Below, in pieces: positions 42,943 to 53,216 of a stretch of DNA of 64,000 nucleotides. The notes under the pieces are model-generated. The model did no database searches, was not told the DNA's origin, and saw only the letters and a list, made by a program, of their open reading frames with translations. The position numbers and the translations under genes are program-made. Position 1 is the stretch's first letter, and each line of letters opens with the position of its first letter. This DNA comes from Thalassotalea marina (GTDB lineage: Bacteria; Pseudomonadota; Gammaproteobacteria; Enterobacterales; Alteromonadaceae), in assembly GCF_014656435.1 (NCBI RefSeq), contig NZ_BNCK01000006.1, positions 188,001 through 252,000 on the forward strand, written 5' to 3'.

Positions 42943-44319
42943 TTACTCGTTTAATACGTGTTCTAATGCGTCTTCTGTAGATGCTATATCGACTTGCTCA
43001 ATCTTGTCAAAACGTGCGGTAATTTTATCTGCCGATGTATGAATTTGTTTAACATCGGTTGAGGCTTGTTCGATATGACGAGCCAAGTTGCTAAATCTTT
43101 GCCTGAAACGGCCAAAATCTTTAGACAATTCACCTAAATGTGCTTTGATCACATGCACTTGTTCACGAGTTGCCTCATCTTTTAATACCGCTCTTGCCGT
43201 TGTCAACACCGCCATTAAGGTTGTTGGCGATGTGATCCATACACGGCTTTTGTTTGCATGTTCAACAATGTCGGGAAACTGACTGTGAATTTCTGCAAAT
43301 ATTGCTTCTGCTGGAATAAACATGATAGCGCCATCAGCGGTTTCACCATCGATTAAATATTTGCTACTGATATCTTCTACATGCTTTTTAATGTCTGCCT
43401 TAAATTGTCGTTCAGCCGCTTTGCGATCTAATTCACCTAATTCAAGGTTGGTCATACGCTTGTAGCTTTCTAACGGGAATTTAGCATCAATCACCACGTT
43501 GCCTGTTGGCTCAGGCAGCCACAATATACAGTCAGCAATTTTTCCGTTTGATAAGGTGTGTTGCAGACTAAAGTGCTGCTCAGGCATCACGTTACGAATC
43601 AAACCGTTAAGTTGCACTTCGCCAAACGCCCCACGCGATCGCTTATCGGAAAGCACTTCTTGTAAGGAAACCACATTTGAAGAAAGTTCGGTAATTTTTT
43701 TCTGTGCGTCGTCGATTAACGCTAACCTTTTTACAATATCAGTAAAGGTTTTACTGGTTTTTTCAAAACCGTCCATCAAGCGTTTATCAACTTGTTCACT
43801 TATTTCTTTCAAGCGATTATCTGTGGTGCCAGTGAGCTCTTTTACTTTTGCTGAAATCATTTCACTGGCCGCATTTAACGATTTTGCCTGCTCTTCACGG
43901 TTTGCTTGATTAGTTTTAGTGAGTACGTCAACAATATGTTCTAGTGCTTGATTTTGACTGCGTAAAAATTCTTGCTGAAATTGATGCAACAGTTGCTGCG
44001 ACTTGTGAGCATCGTCACGTAACCTTTGTTGCAACTTACTATCTTGCTCCGCTAATTGTTGTAACTGGCTCACCTTCACATCAGTTAATTGTTTATGTAG
44101 CCCATGTTGAAGTTGGTTTAATTGGCTGACTAACCATTGCTGTTGCTGATGCTGCGAGTTTTGCAAAGCTTGCTCTAGCCCTTGTGATATTTGACGATTA
44201 ACCAAACGAGATTGACGAATATGCAAATAACAAAGCAATAACATGACACAGACAAGTGACAGTAAAACTAAAACAGTTTCAGGAGATTGAGCAAGGCGCT
44301 GGGTAATTGTTTCGAACAT
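42943..44319 (-). CDS. rmuC: DNA recombination protein RmuC
   Basis: 458 residues from the ATG at 44319; a GTG at 44331 would add four. One N-terminal span (TVLVLLSLVCVMLLLCYLHI) and a Gln-rich coiled coil to ~220. The RmuC nuclease-like domain follows (SDKRSRGAFGEVQLNGLIRNVMPEQHF, then GNVVIDAKFPLESYKRM with the PD-(D/E)xK-like DAKFP). RmuC limits inversion at short inverted repeats in E. coli. First gene of a probable rmuC-GGDEF-binding protein transcript. Confidence 0.9.
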   Translation of the reverse strand: MFETITQRLAQSPETVLVLLSLVCVMLLLCYLHIRQSRLVNRQISQGLEQALQNSQHQQQQWLVSQLNQLQHGLHKQLTDVKVSQLQQLAEQDSKLQQRLRDDAHKSQQLLHQFQQEFLRSQNQALEHIVDVLTKTNQANREEQAKSLNAASEMISAKVKELTGTTDNRLKEISEQVDKRLMDGFEKTSKTFTDIVKRLALIDDAQKKITELSSNVVSLQEVLSDKRSRGAFGEVQLNGLIRNVMPEQHFSLQHTLSNGKIADCILWLPEPTGNVVIDAKFPLESYKRMTNLELGELDRKAAERQFKADIKKHVEDISSKYLIDGETADGAIMFIPAEAIFAEIHSQFPDIVEHANKSRVWITSPTTLMAVLTTARAVLKDEATREQVHVIKAHLGELSKDFGRFRQRFSNLARHIEQASTDVKQIHTSADKITARFDKIEQVDIASTEDALEHVLNE

Positions 44320-44385
44320 AGGCACAAACACACTGTAAATATTAACAGTTATTTAATCACATGTATTTGTTAAAACCAACAAAAA

Positions 44386-44420
44386 AGCGGACTATGTTAT
44401 CCATAGTCCGCTTTTTTTTA
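44386..44420. terminator. Strong bidirectional terminator between fumarase and rmuC
   Basis: AGCGGACTATG (44386-44396) pairs perfectly with CATAGTCCGCT (44402-44412). Runs of A and T flank it, so it terminates the fumarase gene on the minus strand. Confidence 0.85.
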
Positions 44421-44441
44421 ACGCTCGTTTATCGGAATAAA

Positions 44442-45971
44442 CTACTTAGAAAGCGCTTGATCTAATTCTTCAATTTTAGCTTGCCAAATTGCAGGACCTG
44501 TAACGTGTGCAGATTCACCCGTAGAGTCAACCGCTACCGTTACCGGCATATCTTCAACTTCAAATTCGTAAATCGCTTCCATACCTAACTCTTCAAAAGC
44601 AACCACTTTGGCTTTCTTGATTGCTTTAGACACTAGGTAAGCAGCGCCACCAACAGCCATTAAATACACTGACTTGTGGTTTTTAATACTTTGAACAGTC
44701 GCAGGGCCACGCTCAGCTTTACCAATGGTGCCTAACAAGCCAGTGTCAGCCAACATCATCTCAGTGAATTTATCCATACGTGTCGCAGTTGTAGGGCCCG
44801 CAGGACCGACTGCTTCATCACCAATGGCATCTACAGGACCTACGTAGTAAATAAATTTATTGGTGAAATCTACACCTTCAGGTAAACCTTCACCAGAAGT
44901 TAATAGCTCTTGAATTTTCTTATGTGCCGCGTCACGACCGGTTAAAATTTTGCCCGATAACAATACAGTTTCGCCGGTTTTCCACTCAGCGATATCAGCT
45001 TTTGATAAGTCATCAACGTTAACACGACGTACGTTTTCACCAACTTCCCAAGTGATTTCTGGCCAATCTTCCAATTTTGGAGGCTGTAAATCAGCTGGAC
45101 CTGAACCATCTAAATGAAAGTGTACGTGACGTGTTGCTGCGCAGTTAGGGATCATAACCACTGGTTTTGACGCAGCATGAGTAGGAGCTGAGTTAATTTT
45201 CACATCAACTACCGTCGTTAATCCACCTAAACCTTGTGCACCAATACCTAACTTATTTACTCGATCGTAAATTTCTAAACGTAATTCTTCTTCGGCATTT
45301 TCTGGGCCACGGTCAATTAATTCTTGAATATCAACAGGATCCATTAAGCTTTCTTTTGCTAGTACTGCAGCTTTTTCTGCTGTACCACCAACACCAATAC
45401 CGATCATACCCGGTGGACACCATCCCGCGCCCATTGTTGGTAAGGTTTTAACAACCCAATCAGCGATTGAATCACTTGGGTTTAACATCACCATTTTGGT
45501 TTTGTTTTCACTGCCGCCGCCTTTAGCCGCAATCATCACTTCAACTTCATCACCAGCTACCATGTCAATGTGCACAACTGCTGGTGTATTGTCTTTAGTA
45601 TTTTTACGCGCACCTGTTGGGTCTGCAACAATTGAAGCACGTAATGGGTTGTCAGGGTTCAAGTAAGCTCTTCTGGTGCCTTCATCAACCATCTGCTGAA
45701 CCGTCATGTCAGTTTTGTCCCACTTAACGTCCATTCCCACTTTTACAAAACAAGTGACAATGCCCGTGTCTTGACAAATAGGTCGTTTGCCGTGTGCTGA
45801 CATACGTGAATTAATGAGAATTTGAGCGATTGCGTCTTTCGCTGCTTGGCTTTCTTCTTTGTGATATGCCTTTTCTAAGGCTTGAACAAAATCCAGAGGA
45901 TGGTAATAAGAAATGTACTGCAAGGCGTCTGCAATACTGTCGATCATATCTTGTTGTTTGATAATAGCCAT
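44442..45971 (-). CDS. Class I fumarate hydratase (4Fe-4S)
   Basis: 509 residues, the length of E. coli FumA/FumB (548) less a short N-terminal part. The N-terminal alpha domain has RPICQDTGIVTCFVKVG (first cluster cysteine), AKGGGSENKTKMVMLNPSD and the GWCPPGMIGIGVGGTAEKA block. PNCAATRHVHFHLDGSG carries another cluster cysteine. The beta domain has GKILTGRDAAHKKI and YYVGPVDAIGDEAVGPAGPTTATRMD. It hydrates fumarate to malate in the TCA cycle. AAGGG precedes the ATG. Divergent from pabB. Confidence 0.95.
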   Translation of the reverse strand: MAIIKQQDMIDSIADALQYISYYHPLDFVQALEKAYHKEESQAAKDAIAQILINSRMSAHGKRPICQDTGIVTCFVKVGMDVKWDKTDMTVQQMVDEGTRRAYLNPDNPLRASIVADPTGARKNTKDNTPAVVHIDMVAGDEVEVMIAAKGGGSENKTKMVMLNPSDSIADWVVKTLPTMGAGWCPPGMIGIGVGGTAEKAAVLAKESLMDPVDIQELIDRGPENAEEELRLEIYDRVNKLGIGAQGLGGLTTVVDVKINSAPTHAASKPVVMIPNCAATRHVHFHLDGSGPADLQPPKLEDWPEITWEVGENVRRVNVDDLSKADIAEWKTGETVLLSGKILTGRDAAHKKIQELLTSGEGLPEGVDFTNKFIYYVGPVDAIGDEAVGPAGPTTATRMDKFTEMMLADTGLLGTIGKAERGPATVQSIKNHKSVYLMAVGGAAYLVSKAIKKAKVVAFEELGMEAIYEFEVEDMPVTVAVDSTGESAHVTGPAIWQAKIEELDQALSK

Positions 45972-46099
45972 GATTGCCCTTTTCTCTATTTGTTTTAGTC
46001 CCTTTCAACATGGTCAGCCCGAAAATGTTGAAAGTTAAAATTTTGCCGATATGATACCCTGCTTGAAACGCACTCGCTAGTAGTGACGCTCGATTTAAT

Positions 46100-47512
46100 A
46101 TGCAGGTAGTAACATTGTCTGATCATTGTAGAACATTAATTTCAGCTAAGCCTTTGCACTTTAGTCAAACGCTTGCACCAGAAACTGTTTTTTCATCATT
46201 TGCTAACGAAAGTTGGGCGATATGGCTCGATTCTGGAAACAGTGATCATATAGACAGCCGTTATGACATTATGGTTTGGCAACCAGAAATCACATTGGTC
46301 ACCGATGAACAGGCAACATGCATTAGTTACATTGCCAAGCAAACCAAGGAAACGTCGTTTGAAGATCCAATCAAACTGCTTCAAGTAGCCTGCGACGAGC
46401 TGTTTAGTAAATTCAAATTTGAACCCTCTGTGTTACCTTTTATAGGTGGAGCAGTTGGTTATTATGCTTATGATTTAGGAAGAAGATTTGAAGTTATCCC
46501 AACAATCGCAAGCAAAGACATTGAAATTCCTGAAATGGCGCAAGGCCTGTACACTCGGGCTTTAGTGTTTGATAAAACAACATCAACTTACTATTTAATT
46601 TGCCCAGAGCTAGAGCGCTGCACCATTGAGCAAGCACTTTACGCTAAAGTTGCGGCAAATCATGTTAAAGAAACATTTTCATTAACCACAAATTGGCAGG
46701 CCAATATTAGCAAAGCGCAGTACGGCGAAAAATTTGACAGTGTTCAACGTTACCTTAAAGAAGGTGACTGTTATCAAATTAACTTAACACAGCGATTTAG
46801 TGCCAAATATACCGGCAATGAATTTTCGGCCTATTTAACCCTCAGACACGCCAATAAAGCACCATTTTCCGCTTTTATGCGTTTTGACGACTTTGCCGTG
46901 CTGAGTGTTTCACCGGAGCGTTTTTTACAAGTTAAAAATAGCCAAGTTGAAACCAAACCAATCAAAGGCACCTTACCTCGCTCAGCAGATCAAAAAACTG
47001 ATAAAGAGTTAGCCCTGCAATTACAACAGTCTGAAAAAGATAGAGCAGAAAACTTAATGATTGTTGATTTGCTGCGCAATGATATTAGTAAAGCCTGTAT
47101 ACCCGGTTCGGTTAAAGTGCCTAAGTTATTTGATATAGAAAGTTTTCCAGCCGTACACCATTTGGTTAGTACCGTTGTTGGCCAATTAGCCGAAGATAAA
47201 AATGCTTTAGATTTACTTCGAGGTGCTTTTCCTGGTGGTTCGATTACCGGCGCGCCAAAAATTCGCGCCATGGAAATTATTGACGAATTAGAGCCGCAGC
47301 GCAGAAGTTTATATTGCGGCTCTATCGGCTACATTTCAGCCTGTGGCAATATGGATACCAGCATTACCATTAGAACTTTAGTGTGTGAACAACAAAACAT
47401 ACACTGCTGGGCCGGTGGTGGTGTGGTAGCAGACTCTAATGTGGACGCGGAATATCAGGAAACATTAGATAAGGTTAATAAAATACTACCGATATTAACC
47501 AATAAGGCATAA
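46100..47512 (+). CDS. pabB: Aminodeoxychorismate synthase component I (PabB)
   Basis: 470 residues (E. coli 453). The chorismate-binding domain carries the diagnostic blocks RYLKEGDCYQINLTQRF, VSPERFLQV, KPIKGTLPRSAD, MIVDLLRNDISKAC and FPGGSITGAPKIRAMEIIDELEP. The lysine in PIKG identifies PabB over anthranilate synthase. It converts chorismate and glutamine-derived ammonia to 4-amino-4-deoxychorismate for folate. The order pabB-nudL-sdaA matches E. coli. Confidence 0.95.
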   Translation: MQVVTLSDHCRTLISAKPLHFSQTLAPETVFSSFANESWAIWLDSGNSDHIDSRYDIMVWQPEITLVTDEQATCISYIAKQTKETSFEDPIKLLQVACDELFSKFKFEPSVLPFIGGAVGYYAYDLGRRFEVIPTIASKDIEIPEMAQGLYTRALVFDKTTSTYYLICPELERCTIEQALYAKVAANHVKETFSLTTNWQANISKAQYGEKFDSVQRYLKEGDCYQINLTQRFSAKYTGNEFSAYLTLRHANKAPFSAFMRFDDFAVLSVSPERFLQVKNSQVETKPIKGTLPRSADQKTDKELALQLQQSEKDRAENLMIVDLLRNDISKACIPGSVKVPKLFDIESFPAVHHLVSTVVGQLAEDKNALDLLRGAFPGGSITGAPKIRAMEIIDELEPQRRSLYCGSIGYISACGNMDTSITIRTLVCEQQNIHCWAGGGVVADSNVDAEYQETLDKVNKILPILTNKA

Positions 47513-47554
47513 CATAACCCTATGTAAAGACCAGTTGTGGGAGAGATTTCGAAA

Positions 47555-48130
47555 ATGAAAGCACAGGATTTTCTCAATAAATTTCATCTATCTCCCACGC
47601 TAGTTAACCAACATCTGCCTAAATTTATTGTCGATCAAGACGTAAAACAATCTGCAGTGTTAATCCCTTTGATTGAAGTGAATAATGCATTACAAGTATT
47701 GTTAACCAAACGAGCACAACACTTAAAACACCACCCGGGGCAAATTAGTTTTCCTGGCGGCAAAGTTGAGCCTACTGATATATCTCCTATAGAAACGGCA
47801 TTGCGCGAAGCGCACGAGGAAATAGGACTAAAGCCAGAAAATGTACAAGTGATTGGCCAGCTCGATAATTATCAAACCCTGACAGGATTTAATATCAGAC
47901 CAATTGTTGGTTTAATCCAACCACAAGAAAAATATATTATCGACCAAAACGAGGTAGCTGAAATTATTCAGGTGCCATTACAACACTTCATTAATAAAGA
48001 GCAACACGTCACGCTGATGGTTGAGCGTAAACAGCTGAGCTACCCACTGCACTTTATGCCTTATCAGGGACACAACATTTGGGGCGCAACCGCTGCTATA
48101 TTAAATGACCTTTGTTTACATCTAGTGTAA
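47555..48130 (+). CDS. nudL: CoA pyrophosphatase (Nudix), NudL type
   Basis: 191 residues from ATG 47555, set by a GGGAGAGA ribosome site 9 nt upstream; an in-frame GTG at 47537 is less likely. The Nudix box is complete (GGKVEPTDISPIETALREAHEEIGL, ~70-94), preceded by LLTKRAQHLKHHPGQISFPGG, the CoA-specific motif. It cleaves coenzyme A to 3',5'-ADP and phosphopantetheine. It follows pabB by 42 nt, as in enterobacteria. Confidence 0.92.
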   Translation: MKAQDFLNKFHLSPTLVNQHLPKFIVDQDVKQSAVLIPLIEVNNALQVLLTKRAQHLKHHPGQISFPGGKVEPTDISPIETALREAHEEIGLKPENVQVIGQLDNYQTLTGFNIRPIVGLIQPQEKYIIDQNEVAEIIQVPLQHFINKEQHVTLMVERKQLSYPLHFMPYQGHNIWGATAAILNDLCLHLV

Positions 48131-48232
48131 TTCAATTGGTATTACCGGCTAATATTAAAGTGTGTTGCCACTTTAAAAACATAAACAACTCAAACGAACT
48201 CCCATTAAACTTCTATACTGGTAAGTGAACAT

Positions 48233-48250
48233 TATTTAAACGTTTAAATA
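48233..48250. promoter_or_regulatory. 18-bp perfect palindrome upstream of sdaA
   Basis: TATTTAAACGTTTAAATA is a perfect dyad about 90 nt before the sdaA ATG. A -10-like TATACT (48214-48219) stands just upstream. A bound repressor would block the promoter or elongation. The regulator is unknown. Confidence 0.45.
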
Positions 48251-48337
48251 GTTTTAGTATTAGTAAACTTTCAGTTATCATTACCGAAGAAAATATAATT
48301 ATTAATATTAAAACAGATAAATATTCAGGTTTAACGC

Positions 48338-49714
48338 ATGATTAGTGTATTTGATATGTTCTCTATCGGTATTGGGCCATCTAGCTCACATACTGTAGGG
48401 CCCATGAAAGCCGCCAAACTATTTGTCGATCATTTAGCAGAGCAAGGTTTAATTGATCAGGTTGATGGTATACGCACAGAGCTATTTGGTTCACTTGGGC
48501 AAACTGGCATTGGCCATGGCACAGGTAAAGCAGTGATATTAGGGCTATCAGGTGAAACACCTGAAAATATTGCTGTTGAATCGATTGATCGCATTTTGGC
48601 AGAAGTTAATGAAACTGAAGTCATTAAAATTAATGACAACAAAACCGTCAATTTTCCAAAAACAAACGCTATTGTTTATCATCGCAGGAAAACATTGCCA
48701 GCACACGCTAATGCCATGACCTTGTTTGCGTTAAAAAACAATGAAGTCATTTTTGAAGAAACCTACTATTCAATTGGTGGTGGTTTTATAGTTCAAGATT
48801 GTGATTTTGAAAAGGAAAAAGACAAAGCTTTGTCTATCCATTCAAACATCGTTAGACCACATAGATTTTCTAGTGCTGACGAATTAATAGGTATTGCCTC
48901 GGAAAAAGGTCTTAGCATAAGCACTATCATGATGGACAACGAGAAGTGCCTAGCTAATGAAGCAGACATTAGAAAGGGGCTTATCGATATTTGGCAAGCC
49001 ATGAAAGAAAGTGTTGAGCGTGGCATGAAAACTGAGGGAATATTACCTGGTGGTTTAAAAGTGACACGCAGAGCGCCAGCGCTATTTCGCTCATTGTCGG
49101 TGGAAAGTAATAACGATCCATTGTCTGCCATGGATTGGGTAAACCTATTTGCTCTTGCAGTGAATGAAGAAAATGCTGCAGGCAGCCGCGTTGTGACAGC
49201 GCCTACAAATGGCGCAGCTGGCATCATCCCTGCCGTACTGTGTTATTACGATAAGTTTATTAAACCAGTTTCTGATGATGATTGTATTCGTTATCTTTTG
49301 ACTGCAGCAGCAATTGGTATTCTGTACAAAACGAATGCTACCATTTCAGGCGCTGAAGGCGGTTGTCAGGCCGAAGTGGGTGTAGCTTGTTCAATGGCTG
49401 CAGGTGCACTGACTGAGATTATGGGTGGCAGTCCAAAACAAGTGGAAAATGCTGCAGAAATTGGTATGGAGCATAACCTTGGTCTTACCTGCGATCCGGT
49501 AGGTGGTTTAGTTCAAGTGCCTTGCATAGAACGAAATGCGATGGGTTCAGTAAAAGCCATTAATGCATCTCGCCTAGCACTTCGTGGTACAGGAACACAA
49601 AAAGTATCCCTAGACAAGGTGATTAAAACCATGTGGGAAACTGGTAATGATATGAAAACCAAGTACAAGGAAACATCTCGTGGTGGCTTAGCCGTTAATA
49701 TTATCGAGTGTTAA
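48338..49714 (+). CDS. sdaA: L-serine ammonia-lyase (iron-sulfur)
   Basis: 458 residues (E. coli SdaA 454). The beta domain opens SVFDMFSIGIGPSSSHTVGPM; the alpha domain has the TAPTNGAAGIIPAVLCYY block and cluster cysteines in SGAEGGCQAEVGVACSMAAGALTE and CDPVGGLVQVPC. It deaminates L-serine to pyruvate and ammonia. The C-terminal ending TSRGGLAVNIIEC supplies the tail cysteine that reaches the active site. A single-chain enzyme of full length. Confidence 0.95.
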   Translation: MISVFDMFSIGIGPSSSHTVGPMKAAKLFVDHLAEQGLIDQVDGIRTELFGSLGQTGIGHGTGKAVILGLSGETPENIAVESIDRILAEVNETEVIKINDNKTVNFPKTNAIVYHRRKTLPAHANAMTLFALKNNEVIFEETYYSIGGGFIVQDCDFEKEKDKALSIHSNIVRPHRFSSADELIGIASEKGLSISTIMMDNEKCLANEADIRKGLIDIWQAMKESVERGMKTEGILPGGLKVTRRAPALFRSLSVESNNDPLSAMDWVNLFALAVNEENAAGSRVVTAPTNGAAGIIPAVLCYYDKFIKPVSDDDCIRYLLTAAAIGILYKTNATISGAEGGCQAEVGVACSMAAGALTEIMGGSPKQVENAAEIGMEHNLGLTCDPVGGLVQVPCIERNAMGSVKAINASRLALRGTGTQKVSLDKVIKTMWETGNDMKTKYKETSRGGLAVNIIEC

Positions 49715-49721
49715 CCTTTTC

Positions 49722-49755
49722 TGAACTACTCTTGTAACTTCACAAGAGTAGTTCA
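49722..49755. terminator. 14-bp perfect hairpin after sdaA
   Basis: TGAACTACTCTTGT (49722-49735) and ACAAGAGTAGTTCA (49742-49755) pair without a mismatch around a six-base loop. A T tract is missing, but stability and position favour termination or mRNA protection. Confidence 0.6.
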
Positions 49756-49878
49756 ATAAATCAGAACGTTATATTCAAATCAATTCGCTTTTCTTATTAT
49801 TAAACATCCTGCATCATTACTACATCAAATATTTAGCGGCTAAGCTAAATAACAAGATTAACGACAAAGGTATGTGTA

Positions 49879-50607
49879 ATGTTAAAAAATAAAGAAGGCC
49901 AATCAATTCCAGCAGTTTCATTTCCAGTACGTCAAGGAGATGCGTGGGTAAAACTGACGACAAGCGAACTTTTTGATAACAAAACGGTAATCGTATTTAG
50001 CCTACCAGGTGCTTTTACTCCAACATGTTCATCAAGTCATTTACCTCGCTACAACGAATTGTTTTCAACCTTTAAAGCTCATGGTGTTGACAATATCTTG
50101 TGTGTTTCTGTTAATGATACGTTTGTCATGAACGCTTGGCAGCAAGAACAAGATGCCGACAACATTCAATTTATTCCAGATGGGAACGGTGAGTTCACTG
50201 ATGGTATGGGCATGTTAGTCGATAAAGCGGAGTTAGGCTTTGGCAAACGTTCTTGGCGTTACAGTATGTTAGTTAAAAATGGGATCATTGAAAAAATGTT
50301 TATTGAGCCAGATGAACCAGGCGACCCATTTAAAGTTTCTGATGCTGACACCATGTTAAGCTATATTGCGCCAAATGTTCGTTTACAAGAATCAATTACT
50401 GTATTTACTAAACCAGGATGCCCTTTCTGTGTTAAAGCAAAGCAACTATTGATTGATAAAGGCCTTCAATATGAGGAAGTGATTCTAGGTAAAGACGCAA
50501 CCTCTGTAAGCTTACGAGCTATAACTAATCAGACAACTGTACCGCAGATATTTATTGGCGGAAAACATATAGGTGGCAGTGAAGCGTTAGAAAGCTTCCT
50601 AAATTAA
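49879..50607 (+). CDS. Peroxiredoxin-glutaredoxin fusion (hybrid Prx5)
   Basis: 242 residues. The N-terminal Prx5 domain (~1-160) has the peroxidatic cysteine in [16 protein letters not shown] (~45-60). The C-terminal glutaredoxin (~170-242) has the dithiol site GCPFCVKAK and the GSH-binding [18 protein letters not shown]. Such hybrids reduce peroxides using glutathione, as shown for Haemophilus influenzae hyPrx5. It converges with cysB across a shared terminator. Confidence 0.93.
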   Translation: MLKNKEGQSIPAVSFPVRQGDAWVKLTTSELFDNKTVIVFSLPGAFTPTCSSSHLPRYNELFSTFKAHGVDNILCVSVNDTFVMNAWQQEQDADNIQFIPDGNGEFTDGMGMLVDKAELGFGKRSWRYSMLVKNGIIEKMFIEPDEPGDPFKVSDADTMLSYIAPNVRLQESITVFTKPGCPFCVKAKQLLIDKGLQYEEVILGKDATSVSLRAITNQTTVPQIFIGGKHIGGSEALESFLN

Positions 50608-50617
50608 ACATGAAAAA

Positions 50618-50654
50618 AAAGCCCTGCTCTAAAAAAATAGAACAGGGCTTTTTA
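50618..50654. terminator. Bidirectional terminator between Prx-Grx and cysB
   Basis: AAAGCCCTG (50618-50626) pairs with CAGGGCTTT (50643-50651), with A-run and T-run flanks. It serves both convergent genes. Confidence 0.8.
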
Positions 50655-50665
50655 TCAGAATTTTA

Positions 50666-51934
<1,269 letters not shown>

Positions 51935-52699
51935 ATGGGAATTATAATAGGTTTAGTTATTGCATTGATTGTGATTGTTGTGGCAGTGAATGCCATCCAG
52001 CAACATAAAGAAAAACAAGATCAAGAAAAGCGTGCAAAAGCAGCTAAACAAAAAGCAATTATTGATGAAACAGAAGAGTTAATATTAAATTTAGCTCATT
52101 TACCCTCTAACCCAAAAGTTGTGGAAATTCTGAATCAACGCAGTTTAAATGCCGCCAAAGCGATGGCACAGATTTCACCAGAAATAAAAGGGTTGAAAAG
52201 TCGCATTAATGAAATGGAAGCACGTGTTAATGCGTCTAAGGATATATCGGCTGCTACCCCAGGTGATGATCGTTTTATTTTGCCGGACAATGAACAACAG
52301 CTAGTAATGATACTGCAAACCATTAAAAAGCTAAGAGTTACTTTAAAGTCAGAGCAATCTAAAGGCGCATTGGACGCTCAGACCTTTATGGCCGAAGATC
52401 AAAAATTAGAAGGTATGCAGCTCAAAATAAACGTTGAAAGCTTATATAAACGTGGATTAATTGCCTTTGATAAAGAGATGTTGGGCTCTGCTAGACAATA
52501 CTTTGAAAAAGCGCTGCAGACGCTATCAGAGACTTCATTACAGGGTGAATATACAACAGCTAAACGCATGGAAGTTCAAGAAAAGCTTGACGAAATTACC
52601 AATAACCTGAAAAACAGTAATGCAGCAGACGCAGCTAAAAAAGCAAAAGCTGAAGAAGATGATTTAGACGTGTTATTCCAACCGAAAAAGAAATGGTAA
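51935..52699 (+). CDS. Single-span coiled-coil protein, unknown
   Basis: 254 residues. N-terminal span (GIIIGLVIALIVIVVAVNAI, 2-21), then a strongly charged helical region (QQHKEKQDQEKRAKAAKQKAI), further coiled coil to ~180 and a TPR-like segment (LYKRGLIAFDKEMLGSARQYFEKALQTL, ~171-198). The end DDLDVLFQPKKKW may be a conserved C-terminal peptide. I recognise no named family. Terminator directly downstream. Confidence 0.75.
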   Translation: MGIIIGLVIALIVIVVAVNAIQQHKEKQDQEKRAKAAKQKAIIDETEELILNLAHLPSNPKVVEILNQRSLNAAKAMAQISPEIKGLKSRINEMEARVNASKDISAATPGDDRFILPDNEQQLVMILQTIKKLRVTLKSEQSKGALDAQTFMAEDQKLEGMQLKINVESLYKRGLIAFDKEMLGSARQYFEKALQTLSETSLQGEYTTAKRMEVQEKLDEITNNLKNSNAADAAKKAKAEEDDLDVLFQPKKKW

Positions 52700-52720
52700 T
52701 AGTTTTCTACTTAAATAAAA

Positions 52721-52750
52721 AAGCTCAAGTTATTACTTGAGCTTTTTTAT
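52721..52750. terminator. Bidirectional terminator between 51935 gene and ybaB
   Basis: AAGCTCAAGT (52721-52730) pairs perfectly with ACTTGAGCTT (52735-52744), followed by a run of T; on the other strand an A/T run also follows. Confidence 0.85.
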
Positions 52751-52771
52751 TTATATCATTGAATATGATTA

Positions 52772-53098
52772 TTAAAATGGCATTTTAAAACCTGGAGGCA
52801 TTTGCATACCGCCAGTTAAAGCGCCCATTTTTTCTTTATTTGTTTCTTCGACACGACGTACTGCATCATTAAATGCTGCAGCAACTAAGTCTTCAACCAT
52901 TTCTTTGTCGTCTTCCATTAAGCTTTCATCAATTTCAACACGACGTACACTGTGACTACCTGTCATTGTCACTTTTACCATGCCAGCACCGGCTTCGCCC
53001 ACTACTTCCATATTCGCTAGCTCTTCTTGCATTTTTTGCATCTTAGCTTGCATTTGTTGGGCTTGCTTCATGATATTGCCCATTCCACCTTTCATCAT
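52772..53098 (-). CDS. ybaB: Nucleoid-associated protein YbaB/EbfC
   Basis: 108 residues from ATG 53098, fixed by TTGGAG upstream and by the family's usual length (109 in E. coli). A Met/Gln/Lys-rich N-terminal helix ([23 protein letters not shown]) forms the DNA-binding tweezers, then [21 protein letters not shown]. It binds DNA as a dimer. Downstream of apt-dnaX in the classical order, but recR, which usually follows, is not next to it here. Confidence 0.93.
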   Translation of the reverse strand: MMKGGMGNIMKQAQQMQAKMQKMQEELANMEVVGEAGAGMVKVTMTGSHSVRRVEIDESLMEDDKEMVEDLVAAAFNDAVRRVEETNKEKMGALTGGMQMPPGFKMPF

Positions 53099-53216
53099 AA
53101 TATTTCTCCAAATCGCTAATGAGGCAAAGATATGGCCATTTAGGCTAAATTTCAAGTGCAATAACTCGGTATATTAAGATATTGCCATTAATAGAACAGT
53201 TTAATCCTTGATGTTT

